From assembly GCA_018266615.1 (NCBI GenBank), contig JAFEAB010000096.1:184229-248228 (forward strand): a stretch of 64,000 nucleotides of DNA, written 5' to 3'. The notes beneath the pieces were generated by a model. The model ran no database searches, had not been told where the DNA came from, and was given only the letters and a program-made list of their open reading frames with translations. Shown piece by piece: positions 44,037-53,134 of the stretch. This DNA comes from Bacteroidota bacterium. Lineage in GTDB: Bacteria > Bacteroidota > Bacteroidia > Chitinophagales > Chitinophagaceae. Each line of letters starts with the position of its first letter. Positions within the stretch are counted from its first letter, which is position 1. The position numbers and the translations under genes were made by a program.

Positions 44037-46715
44037 ATGATGAAAAAAATATTGACGCTAATATTCCTGGCTCCCGCACTGGCAGCCGTTGCACAGAAAC
44101 CATTTTATAGTTCCCCGGATTTTAGTATTTATCCCAATAAAGTGGTTCAGGGTAAATTTACAGCCAGTGCGATTTCATCCACCGAAATGAAAAGCAATTA
44201 TCAAAGCCCAAAAAACCTGTATCCTTCGGCAGACATTCGTTTTAAATTTTCAATCAATGGCCGCGATAATGAATTACCACCAGGGGTGATGCATCATTTT
44301 ACCATTACTTCAGGTACCGACGCCAGCACCCCGATTATCCAATTTGGAAAAGCCCTTCATGATACTTCCTCCAGGAAATTCAGGCTGGCACCTGGTACCC
44401 GCCTCCTATTAAGAGTGGATATGCGGGAGGTGATGAAATCGCTGGAAGAAAAGGGATATTATGAGGCATTGAATGGCGACCGTATTTACCGATCCGATTA
44501 TAAAGGCGTTTTTGTAGCAGGCTCCACCGCTCCTATGAGTTGGGATTTCGACAACCTCGCCACGCACAAAGAACTTGAACTTACCGATGATAACGGCGAT
44601 GGTATCTATGAAATCCTGCTTACCCTCAATACCAAAAAAGACGAAAAGGTTACAGATACGCTTTGGAAGCTATCCAGAAATATTTCGGCCTATCCGCAAT
44701 ACAGTTCCCCCTTTCCTATTAGTGATGCCATCTATAATATGTCGCTGGAGGAAATGTTGAAAGCCATTGAGCCAGACAGCACGTTCCGTACTGGAAAAGA
44801 ATGGGGCGGTGTTTGGACCCGCGATATCAGTTACAGTATTATCCTCTCGATGGCGTTTATGCAGCCACAGGTGGCAAAATACAGCCTGCTCCGCAAAGTA
44901 AATGCTAAGAAAAAAATTATCCAGGATACAGGTACCGGGGGTGCATGGCCGGTAAGTACCGACAGATTAATTTGGGCAACAGCCGCATGGGATATTTACC
45001 TCGCTACTGGCGATAAAGACTGGCTGCAACAAGCTTACCTTATTGTAAAAACAAGTTTAGAAGATGACCATGAAGTGATTTTTGATCCACAAACCGGGTT
45101 GGTGAAGGGTGAATCTTCCTTCCTCGACTGGCGTGATCAAACATACCCAAAGTGGATGCAACCTGCTGATATTTTTGAAAGTGAATGCCTTGGTACCAAT
45201 GCCGTACATTTTCGCGCAAACCAGGTGTTATCCCAAATGGCAGCATCCCTGGGTAAGCCATCTGAAGCAAAAAAGTATGGAGAGATTGCGGACGGAATTA
45301 AAAAAGCCATCAACCAATATCTGTGGGTGCCAACTCAGGGATATTATGCACAATACCTATATGGAAGGAATTATAAAATGCAATCTCCCAGGGCGGAAGC
45401 GTTGGGTGAAGCCCTTTGCGTAATTTTTGGTATCGCCGATAAGCAACGGGCAAAAACTCTTGTGCAGCGTACTCCCGTAACTCCATTTGGTATCACCTGC
45501 ATTTATCCGCAAATCCCCAATATCCCTCCCTATCATAATAATGCCATTTGGCCCTTTGTTCAATCTTACTGGATGTGGGCCGGAGCCGAAACAGGAAATG
45601 ATAAATCGGTATTAGAAAGTATGGCAGATATATATCGCCCCGCTGCTTTGTTTTTAACGAATAAGGAAAACTTTGAAGCGGATAATGGCGATTTTAATGG
45701 AACCGTGATCAACTCAAGCATCATGCTGTGGAGTTTGTCGGGCAACATCAGCCTGGTACAACGAATCCTGTTCGGGCTGAGGCCGGAAGAGACCCAATTA
45801 AGATTTGAACCCGTTGTTCCAAAAGCCATGGCTGGCAATCGCAGCTTGAAAAATCTGAAATACCGAAATGCTGAATTGGATATTGATTTAACCGGTTACG
45901 GTAATAAAATAAAATCTTTCCTCCTTGATGGAAAGCCTCACCAGGCTTTTATTCCGGCAACCTTAACAGGGAAGCATAAAATAAAAATAATCCTTGTACC
46001 CAATGCTACGGATATGGAGCAGCCCATAAATAAAGTGGCCAATAGCACCAGCCTGAATCAGCCCTATGTTACCCTGGTGGAAAATGAACTCCGATGGGCA
46101 CCTGTTAAAGGCGCTGCAAAATATGCTATTTGGAAAAATGGCAAACTGGTAGAAACCATTACGAATACTTCTTTCTCAATAAATGAAAATTCGTATGCGA
46201 GTTATAGCGTGGTTGCCCTCAAAGCAGAAAATGATCCGATCGGTTCTTTTGCCAGTGAACCCATCGAAATAAATGGTATCAGCAGCAAGAGAGTCTATCA
46301 ACTGGAATTGTTTGCAGCTCCCGCTCCTTATAATTACCAGGGTGCAAACGGAACCGGGTTTGTAGAAATCAGTACAACCGAAAACAGCGTAATAAATATT
46401 CCGGTACGTGTGGTGGAACCGGGAACTTACGCCATTAACTTCCGGTATTCAAATGGCAATGGACCAGGAAATACTGAAAATAAATGTGCCGTGCGCACCC
46501 TGTTTGTGGATGATCAGAAGGCAGGAACTATTGTCTTTCCGCAAAGGGGGGTGAATGAATGGGCAAATTGGGGCAAAAGTAATTCGGTATTGGTAAAAAT
46601 AAACGAAGGGCAGCATACCTTCTCCTTACGATATGAACCCTATGATGAAAATATGAATGGAAAAGTGAATCAGGCCATGCTCGACCAGATAACCCTTACC
46701 TGGATCGGGAATTAA
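44037..46715 (+). CDS. Large secreted six-hairpin (alpha/alpha6) glycoside hydrolase
   Basis: 892 residues. Signal peptide about 1-19 (ends AAVAQ). An N-terminal beta-sandwich (about 30-210) with YKGVFVAGSTAPMSWDFDN and DDNGDGIYEILLTLN resembles starch-binding-like modules. The central (alpha/alpha)6 barrel (about 225-620) has GVWTRDISYSIILSMAFMQP, SSFLDWRDQTYPKWM and NNAIWPFVQSYWMWAG, typical of MGH1/GH37-63-like enzymes such as trehalase or glycogen-debranching relatives. A fibronectin-like section (about 660-740) and a CBM6/35-like C-terminal module (about 745-892) follow. Acts outside the cytoplasm on an oligosaccharide; the linkage cannot be told. It converges with the ABC-F gene, 4-bp overlap. 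Not in a PUL: no SusC/D pair nearby. Confidence 0.75.
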   Translation: MMKKILTLIFLAPALAAVAQKPFYSSPDFSIYPNKVVQGKFTASAISSTEMKSNYQSPKNLYPSADIRFKFSINGRDNELPPGVMHHFTITSGTDASTPIIQFGKALHDTSSRKFRLAPGTRLLLRVDMREVMKSLEEKGYYEALNGDRIYRSDYKGVFVAGSTAPMSWDFDNLATHKELELTDDNGDGIYEILLTLNTKKDEKVTDTLWKLSRNISAYPQYSSPFPISDAIYNMSLEEMLKAIEPDSTFRTGKEWGGVWTRDISYSIILSMAFMQPQVAKYSLLRKVNAKKKIIQDTGTGGAWPVSTDRLIWATAAWDIYLATGDKDWLQQAYLIVKTSLEDDHEVIFDPQTGLVKGESSFLDWRDQTYPKWMQPADIFESECLGTNAVHFRANQVLSQMAASLGKPSEAKKYGEIADGIKKAINQYLWVPTQGYYAQYLYGRNYKMQSPRAEALGEALCVIFGIADKQRAKTLVQRTPVTPFGITCIYPQIPNIPPYHNNAIWPFVQSYWMWAGAETGNDKSVLESMADIYRPAALFLTNKENFEADNGDFNGTVINSSIMLWSLSGNISLVQRILFGLRPEETQLRFEPVVPKAMAGNRSLKNLKYRNAELDIDLTGYGNKIKSFLLDGKPHQAFIPATLTGKHKIKIILVPNATDMEQPINKVANSTSLNQPYVTLVENELRWAPVKGAAKYAIWKNGKLVETITNTSFSINENSYASYSVVALKAENDPIGSFASEPIEINGISSKRVYQLELFAAPAPYNYQGANGTGFVEISTTENSVINIPVRVVEPGTYAINFRYSNGNGPGNTENKCAVRTLFVDDQKAGTIVFPQRGVNEWANWGKSNSVLVKINEGQHTFSLRYEPYDENMNGKVNQAMLDQITLTWIGN

Positions 46716-48616
46716 ATGACCCCGGATTTTTCACTGAGTTCCAACCAACGTAATTCCTTTTGATTTAGCGATTCGATAATCTCACTGATCCGGTTAGATG
46801 CTTTTTGCAATTCTTCATAGGGGAGGTTTTGTCCCAATTTCGTTTCTAACTCCTTTCTTTCCTCTTCCAAAAGGGGGAGCTCCTTTTCAATTGCCTCCAT
46901 TTCGAACTTCTCCTTAAAAGAAAGCTTTTTTATTGCAACCGGCTTTTCGGCCACCATGGCCCTTGAATCAACAACTGTCTTTTCAACTTCAGTTGCCTCT
47001 TCTGTGCTTTGCAATAATCCCAGGTTTACTGCCTCCCGGTAACGGGTATAGTTTCCGGGGAAGTCACGGATTACCCCATGGCCCTCAAACACAAAAAGAT
47101 GATCTACCAGCCTGTCCATAAAATACCGGTCGTGGCTTACAATCAGCAGGCATCCGGGAAAATCAAGTAAAAACTCTTCCAGGGTTCGCAAGGTTTGTAG
47201 ATCCAGATCGTTCGTAGGTTCATCCAGCACCAAAAAGTTGGGATTCTTAAATAAAATACCAAGAAGATGTAATCTTCTTTTCTCACCTCCACTGAGTTTA
47301 CTGAGTAAGGTAAATTGTTGTTCCGGACTAAAACCGAACTTTTCCATAAACTGGCTGGAAGAAATTTTGGAGCCATCAGCCAACGGAAAAAATTCAGCTA
47401 ACGATTTTACATATTCGATGGCTCTCTTATCTTCTTTATATTGCAATCCTTCCTGATTAAAATTTCCAAACACCACCGTTTCTCCCAGGTTAACTTTTCC
47501 GCTATCCGGCTTTTCAAGGTGGAGGGCAATTTTTAAAAAGGTTGATTTGCCCACGCCGTTTCGCCCTACAATGCCAATCCGTTCGCCCCGTTTAAAGCTG
47601 TAATCAAATCCTTTTAAAAGGATATTGTTACCATATTGTTTATATATTTTCTTAAGTTCCAAAATTTTTCCTCCGAGCCTGGTCATCTTTACCTGGAGGT
47701 TAACTTCCGACACCTCGCGTTGCTGTTTTACCTTTTGTTCAAGGTCAGCAAACGCATCTTCTCTGCTTCTGCTTTTGGTTGTTCGGGCCTTAGGTTGTTT
47801 GCGCATCCATTCCAACTCGCGCCGGTAGATGTTCTGATCTTTGGCGAGTTCGCTTTGCTGCACTTCCTGGCGGTGTGCTTTTTGATCGAGAAAATAATCA
47901 TAGTTCCCTCGATAGGTATAAATCTGCTGATCGTCGAGTTCCACGATTTCGTTACATACATTGTCTAAAAAATAACGGTCGTGGGTTACCAGCAGGATGG
48001 TCATTTTTTGTGCTGATAAATAATCTTCCAGCCATTCTATCATCGATACATCGAGGTGATTGGTAGGTTCGTCCAGAATAAGCAGGCACCTGCCTTCATA
48101 CAAAGTAGCTTCGGCTAAGGCTTGCGCCAGGGCTACCCGCTTTTTCTGGCCGCCGCTTAGGTTGCCTGTTTTTTCGCTAAGGTGATGGATATTCAGTTTT
48201 CCGAGGATTTGTTTGAGATTTGCCTCAAAATTCCATCCATTTAGCTCATCAATTTTAGCAACGAGAAAACTTATCCTTTCGTGATCAGACGACCCGGTTT
48301 CCAAAAGAAGTTCATATTCCTTTACCATTTTAGCAACCGGCAAATCGAGCTTTAATACATTGTCCCATATTGATTCTTCCGGATCAAAATTCTGTTCCTG
48401 CTGAAGCATTACCGGCCTGATATCCTTGTGCATCCATACAGATCCCTCATCCGGCGAATCTATACCGGCAATAATTTTCATCAGGGTGGTCTTTCCACTT
48501 CCGTTTCTCGCAACCAGTGCAATTTTATCCCCTTCTTCGATGTGCAGGCTGATATTGCTGAATAGTACCCTTACACCAAAGGATTTAGAAATATTATTTA
48601 CCGTAACATAATGCAT
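46712..48616 (-). CDS. ABC-F family ATP-binding protein, Uup type
   Basis: 634 residues. Two ABC ATPase domains: Walker A GRNGSGKTTLMKIIAG-type (ALVARNGSGKTTLMKI) and GIVGRNGVGKSTFLKI, signatures NLSGGQKKRVALAQAL and KLSGGEKRRLHLLGIL, Walker B LLILDEPTNHLDVSM and FLVLDEPTNDLDLQTL. No membrane domain. A charged P-site linker lies between them and a coiled-coil extension (about 560-634) follows, the Uup/YdiF arrangement. ABC-F proteins act on ribosomes or DNA structures rather than transport. TATATTTG ends 4 nt before the ATG. Confidence 0.93.
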   Translation of the reverse strand: MHYVTVNNISKSFGVRVLFSNISLHIEEGDKIALVARNGSGKTTLMKIIAGIDSPDEGSVWMHKDIRPVMLQQEQNFDPEESIWDNVLKLDLPVAKMVKEYELLLETGSSDHERISFLVAKIDELNGWNFEANLKQILGKLNIHHLSEKTGNLSGGQKKRVALAQALAEATLYEGRCLLILDEPTNHLDVSMIEWLEDYLSAQKMTILLVTHDRYFLDNVCNEIVELDDQQIYTYRGNYDYFLDQKAHRQEVQQSELAKDQNIYRRELEWMRKQPKARTTKSRSREDAFADLEQKVKQQREVSEVNLQVKMTRLGGKILELKKIYKQYGNNILLKGFDYSFKRGERIGIVGRNGVGKSTFLKIALHLEKPDSGKVNLGETVVFGNFNQEGLQYKEDKRAIEYVKSLAEFFPLADGSKISSSQFMEKFGFSPEQQFTLLSKLSGGEKRRLHLLGILFKNPNFLVLDEPTNDLDLQTLRTLEEFLLDFPGCLLIVSHDRYFMDRLVDHLFVFEGHGVIRDFPGNYTRYREAVNLGLLQSTEEATEVEKTVVDSRAMVAEKPVAIKKLSFKEKFEMEAIEKELPLLEEERKELETKLGQNLPYEELQKASNRISEIIESLNQKELRWLELSEKSGVI

Positions 48617-48620
48617 ACTG

Positions 48621-48628
48621 CAAATATA
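48621..48628 (-). promoter_or_regulatory. -7 promoter box of the ABC-F gene, possibly leaderless
   Basis: TATATTTG, exact TAnnTTTG on the minus strand, 4 nt before the ATG at 48616. Confidence 0.55.
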
Positions 48629-48772
48629 ACCTCCCCCTTGCCAGCTTTCAGAAACGGATCCATTAAACGACCTGGTTTTGTTTCTTTTTGAGGGCTAAAT
48701 AGTAAATTTAATGCCATAGGAAAACTCGGTAGTAACATCCGTCTTCTCCAACAACGGAAGAAGAATCAAACT

Positions 48773-50533
48773 ATGCAAAAGCAGTTTACATTATTTTTTT
48801 TGTTATTCGTATCAGGCAGTTTGCTAATTCCCCAAAAAACGGGTGCCCAACACGTGGGAACAATAAAAGTAACGGAAAGCAATGCCCGGGCCTATCGCGA
48901 CTCGGTAAAATTGAAAATTTTTGGGAATATCAACTTTCCTTACAATTGGATGCCGGACGCCGTGTTTACCAACGTAACAACACTTACAAATTATAGTGGC
49001 TTCCCTTATAACGCTATATTATACCCCCTGGGAAACCTGGCTTCTATTGACCAGATAGATGTATTTGCATCCAGCAATAACACCGATTTCCCGGTGCCCG
49101 TACATGCCTTTGTTTTCCATCCGCACAACAACAATGGGAAATTATTCATTTACCATTCGGGGCACTGTGCAGCTACACCCATGATAGAAGATATTTGGGT
49201 GAACGCCTCCAATACAGAACCAGGACTGGTTATACCGCGGCTCATTGCGGAAGGATACACGGTGCTGGCAGTGCCTATGATTAATTATAGAACCTCCCCG
49301 CCCAATTACTACTATTGTGGCTACAACAATCATAATGCCCTGTTTACAGAAGGGCACTACAGCAATCCCTTATCACTATTTTTCAGGCCATTAATTGCAT
49401 CATTAAACTACCTTGGCCGTTCCAATTATGATTCCATATATATGTGCGGGCTTTCAGGGGGCGGCTGGATAACATCAGTATATCCTGCTATGGATACCAG
49501 CATCGTTTATTCATTTCCGATAGCAGGGGCCTGGCCTAAAGTAGTTAGAAGCCTTTTCTATCCAAATGGCGATAAGGAACAAACCTACCCTCCTTTATAT
49601 AACCTTTTGGATACGCACGAATTGTTTGCTTTGAGCTGCCTGGCTCCGGCAAGGAAAATGCTCCAGGTAAATAACCGGTACGACAATTGTTGCTTTGGCG
49701 GAACGGAAGGTCACCTGTATTATGTTGATTCCGTAAAAAAGGCTTTACAGGGCACAGGTGGAATTTTCGATTTTTATCTGGATGAAACGGTAGCCAACCA
49801 CCAGGTTGCACCGCACGCATTACAGGTAATTCTTGAGTACATTCAACAAGGGAGCTCCTACTTAACTTCCCCACCCGGTGATACGGTTACTGCAGGAAAA
49901 CCCTATACTTATAATATTGGCGCTCATTTCCCTATGGTAAACGGGATTCCTGAAATCCTTCAATACGCTTTACTAAAGGCACCCACATGGATAACGTTGA
50001 ATGAAGAAACCGGTACACTAAGTGGCACTCCTCCCGAAATCCCCTTAACCGGAAGGCAGGATACCATCAGCTTTAAAGTAGATACCCCGGAAGGCCGTTT
50101 TGTATTGTATAATTATATTTTAACAGAGAAAAGATCAATGCCCACCTTGTTTACACTGGGACAGGATTTACAAACGGTGTATATGCTTCCTGCATTTTCG
50201 CACTCCATTCATTCCATCGATGAAGAAGCCAAACAATATTTTCAATCGGGATCGGGATTGGTTGTTGATTCCATTTCCCTGCAGCATAACTCGGTGTTGA
50301 TCCTGCACCTTAATCAACCGGTCAGTTTCCCGGGGGTGATCAAATACTCGGGAGAAAATTTGCCCCATGGCATCCTATATTCAAATAATGTTAGCATGGA
50401 AAACTTCCCTTATGTAAGAGTAGAGCAATGGCAGGCACAAACAAACTATGCTTTAAAAGGTATGATCCGGTTTAATACCGATACCCGAAAGTTTGAATAC
50501 TTTAATGGGAAATCCTGGATTAATATGAATTAA
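48773..50533 (+). CDS. Secreted alpha/beta-hydrolase-like protein with Ig-like domain
   Basis: 586 residues, signal peptide about 1-25 (ends KTGAQ). Residues about 100-355 look like an alpha/beta hydrolase: nucleophile-elbow-like CGLSGGGW (Ser228), acid candidate in NNRYDNCC (Asp304), His candidates in EGHLYY and NHQVAPHAL. Residues about 365-455 form a putative Ig domain of the He_PIG type (APTWITLNEETGTLSGTPPE). The C-terminal GMIRFNTDTRKFEYFNGKSW motif is the small tail/fibre-type module found at the end of many Bacteroidota secreted proteins. Substrate unknown. The next gene is 12 bp downstream and carries a related motif. Confidence 0.6.
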   Translation: MQKQFTLFFLLFVSGSLLIPQKTGAQHVGTIKVTESNARAYRDSVKLKIFGNINFPYNWMPDAVFTNVTTLTNYSGFPYNAILYPLGNLASIDQIDVFASSNNTDFPVPVHAFVFHPHNNNGKLFIYHSGHCAATPMIEDIWVNASNTEPGLVIPRLIAEGYTVLAVPMINYRTSPPNYYYCGYNNHNALFTEGHYSNPLSLFFRPLIASLNYLGRSNYDSIYMCGLSGGGWITSVYPAMDTSIVYSFPIAGAWPKVVRSLFYPNGDKEQTYPPLYNLLDTHELFALSCLAPARKMLQVNNRYDNCCFGGTEGHLYYVDSVKKALQGTGGIFDFYLDETVANHQVAPHALQVILEYIQQGSSYLTSPPGDTVTAGKPYTYNIGAHFPMVNGIPEILQYALLKAPTWITLNEETGTLSGTPPEIPLTGRQDTISFKVDTPEGRFVLYNYILTEKRSMPTLFTLGQDLQTVYMLPAFSHSIHSIDEEAKQYFQSGSGLVVDSISLQHNSVLILHLNQPVSFPGVIKYSGENLPHGILYSNNVSMENFPYVRVEQWQAQTNYALKGMIRFNTDTRKFEYFNGKSWINMN

Positions 50534-50545
50534 TAATCAGAAGTT

Positions 50546-51745
50546 ATGAAATGGATATTTTTTTCTTTTTTGATGATGGCTGCCTCTTACTTACAGGCAC
50601 AGGTAAAAATTGGAGATAACCCATTGAGTATTTCGCCCGGCTCGATACTTGAACTGGAGAGCACTTCCAAAGCATTTACGCTTCCCCGTATGTCTACTGC
50701 GCAAATGGAGGCCATACCCACTCCCCTTGCGGGAATGATGCTGTTCAATACCGACAGCAATTGCATTTATTTCTATAAAGGCAACAACCATTGGGCGGGA
50801 TTAAATATTAATGAGCCATCCGAAATAAAGCCCTGGCCCTACCATACAAACAACCTTACCGTTGATACAACGGGTAATCGTAAAGGCATCATTTCCCTAA
50901 CCGGAATTAACCTGGAAGCCAGTGGCGATTTCAGCCATGCGGAAGGAAGAGATGCGGTGGCATCCGGAGATTTCTCCTGGGCTATTGGCGATGCTGATAC
51001 CGCCATCAATTACGGTTCTTTCTCGCTGGGCGTAGGTAATAAATCAACCGGGGCCTATGCCATAGCAGGGGGATTAAAAAATATTGCAGCTTATCAGTCG
51101 GCAGTGGCCCTTGGGCAGGAAAACAAAGACAGTGGCTGGGCCTCCCTGGCAGTGGGGTTACGAAATGTTATTCATAATGGGGTGCAATACAGCAGTTCCG
51201 TAGGGCTTGAAAACCTGGCAACCAGAAATCTCGCCCTCCAGTTTACTACACCGGGTTCAGCTACATTTTCTGCAGGCCTGAAAAATTTTAATAGTGGATA
51301 CGGTTCCATCGCATTGGGCGGAAATTGTTTTTCCACCAGCACCTATTCATTTGCCGGAAACTTCAACACAATCGCGAATACCAGTGCCATGGCAGCCTTT
51401 GGGCATTACAATGATACCATACCCGCATTTCAGGGAGAAAGCTACGTTCCGGGTGAAACCCTTTTTGTAATTGGAAACGGGACATCTAACGCCCTGCGAA
51501 GAAACAGTTTTACTATGCTTCGTAATGGATTTACCAGTATAAATACAACCTCCCTCCCCGGGCCAGCCATCCCTCGCGCCGAATTGGATGTTCGTGGTAC
51601 GGGAGCTATGATTGTTCCAGTAGGTACAACGGCCCAAAGACCTGCTGCACCCGTGGAAGGAATGATTAGGCTTTGCACCGATTGTGGAACAAACGGTTCT
51701 TCTGTTTTACAAGGTTATGATGGCACCGAGTGGGTAAACCTTTAA
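50546..51745 (+). CDS. Secreted YadA-head-like beta-roll protein
   Basis: 399 residues, signal peptide about 1-19 (ends YLQAQ). N-terminal module (about 20-87) contains SKAFTLPRMSTAQMEAIPTP and GMMLFNTDSNCIYFYKGNNH. Residues about 122-290 are short 14-16-residue repeats of the YadA-head type: ASGDFSHAEGRDAVASGDFS, YGSFSLGVGNKSTGAYAIAG and GYGSIALGGNCFSTSTYSFA. Then FVIGNGTSNALRRNSFTMLR and a C-terminal GMIRLCTDCG module. The architecture resembles trimeric autotransporter heads or phage tail-fibre tips but lacks a membrane anchor, so it is probably secreted or assembled on the surface by another route. It is operonic with the preceding hydrolase-like gene. Confidence 0.65.
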   Translation: MKWIFFSFLMMAASYLQAQVKIGDNPLSISPGSILELESTSKAFTLPRMSTAQMEAIPTPLAGMMLFNTDSNCIYFYKGNNHWAGLNINEPSEIKPWPYHTNNLTVDTTGNRKGIISLTGINLEASGDFSHAEGRDAVASGDFSWAIGDADTAINYGSFSLGVGNKSTGAYAIAGGLKNIAAYQSAVALGQENKDSGWASLAVGLRNVIHNGVQYSSSVGLENLATRNLALQFTTPGSATFSAGLKNFNSGYGSIALGGNCFSTSTYSFAGNFNTIANTSAMAAFGHYNDTIPAFQGESYVPGETLFVIGNGTSNALRRNSFTMLRNGFTSINTTSLPGPAIPRAELDVRGTGAMIVPVGTTAQRPAAPVEGMIRLCTDCGTNGSSVLQGYDGTEWVNL

Positions 51746-51846
51746 ATGAAGCAGTTTATAAATATATTTTTAATGCAACAGGAAGGATATCACATTTTTA
51801 AATTGCAATAAAAAAATAACAAAAAATCTTAGTAGGGATAACTTCC

Positions 51847-51854
51847 TATTTTTA
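51847..51854 (+). promoter_or_regulatory. Probable -7 box of the polysaccharide cluster
   Basis: TATTTTTA, one base off TAnnTTTG, 8 nt before the flippase ATG at 51863. It probably drives at least the first four genes. Confidence 0.45.
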
Positions 51855-51862
51855 ACCTCCGA

Positions 51863-53131
51863 ATGACAGAAACCCGAAACCGACTGGCAGGAAATTTCAT
51901 CTCCCTTTCTGTAGTGCAGGGGCTGTCAATTCTATTCCCTTTACTAATTTTCCCATACCTTCTAAGGGTATTGGGGGTGGAAGGGTTTGGTATCTTCACC
52001 CTGATCCAAACCTTCATCATGTATTTCGACCTCCTGGTTTCCTTTGGATTTGGCCTCACGGCCACCCAACAAATTGCATCGAAGAAGGCCGACCCATTAG
52101 CCTTAAACCGCATCATAACCGGCGTATATATTATTAAACTGGGACTGTTTACCGCCTCCCTTTTCGTTTTTATCCTTGCCTCCCTGTTTATTCCCTATGC
52201 CAGGGAGAATTTGATGCTGTTGATGGTAGCTTCACTTTACCTTTTGGGTAACCTCCTTTTGCCCGACTGGTTTTTCCAGGGGATCCAAAAAATGAAAATC
52301 CTGACCATTGCCGCACTCCTGGCAAGAGGGGTATCGCTAATCCTAATTATCCTTTTGGTAAAGGAGAAATCAGATATTGTTTTTGCGATCCTTGCCATGG
52401 GAATTGGAAATATTTTAGCTGGGGCAACCGGTTTGGTTGCCTTGTTTAAATTCCATCCATACCAATGGACATTTCCGGGAAAAGAATTCCTCAGGCAGCA
52501 ATTCAGAGAAAGTGGTTATGTGTTTTCCAGCATTATCCTGGCGCCTTTTTATTCTTCCGTAAATGTTTTTATACTCCAGTTTTTTACTAACCCTTTAATA
52601 GTGGGGTATTACGCAGTGGCCGAAAAAATATTTACCGCCGTAAGTATGTTTACCGCTATTGTTAACCGGACCTTTTACCCTCACCTTTCCCAATTATGGG
52701 AAACCGCCTTCGGGGTTTATAAATACACAGTCCGTAAGATAATCCTTGGTTTTGCCGGAGCCTTTCTTTTGATTGCCTTTATCCTCTTTTTTGGTGCAGA
52801 TATAATTTTGAAGTTTGTTGCGGGGAGTAAAAGCGTTGCCGACATAAGTCAAATGGCAACACTCCTGCGCATTCTCTGTTTTGGTTTGCTTTATTCGCCC
52901 TTTGTATCTTTCTTTTTCCAGTTGATGGTATTGCAGGGGCAAAAAAAAGAAACCATCCCCAATATTGTGATTACGGTGCTGGTAAACCTGATTACCGCAT
53001 GCTTGGCTGCCTACTATTTTGGAGCCACAGGAATGGCTGTGAACCTATGTTTCATCATGCTGCTCATTGCCTTCTTCAATTTCAAAGGATTCAGAAAGGG
53101 GTTGCAACAAAGAGAGACAGTAAATTTGTAG
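51863..53131 (+). CDS. Wzx-type polysaccharide flippase
   Basis: 422 residues with about 12 hydrophobic spans, opening NFISLSVVQGLSILFPLLIF and LGVEGFGIFTLIQTFIMYFD, the N-terminal pattern of MATE/Wzx (PST) oligosaccharide flippases. It would move undecaprenyl-linked repeat units across the inner membrane. First gene of the cluster; the glycosyltransferase follows within 3 bp. Confidence 0.9.
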   Translation: MTETRNRLAGNFISLSVVQGLSILFPLLIFPYLLRVLGVEGFGIFTLIQTFIMYFDLLVSFGFGLTATQQIASKKADPLALNRIITGVYIIKLGLFTASLFVFILASLFIPYARENLMLLMVASLYLLGNLLLPDWFFQGIQKMKILTIAALLARGVSLILIILLVKEKSDIVFAILAMGIGNILAGATGLVALFKFHPYQWTFPGKEFLRQQFRESGYVFSSIILAPFYSSVNVFILQFFTNPLIVGYYAVAEKIFTAVSMFTAIVNRTFYPHLSQLWETAFGVYKYTVRKIILGFAGAFLLIAFILFFGADIILKFVAGSKSVADISQMATLLRILCFGLLYSPFVSFFFQLMVLQGQKKETIPNIVITVLVNLITACLAAYYFGATGMAVNLCFIMLLIAFFNFKGFRKGLQQRETVNL

Positions 53132-53134
53132 CCC

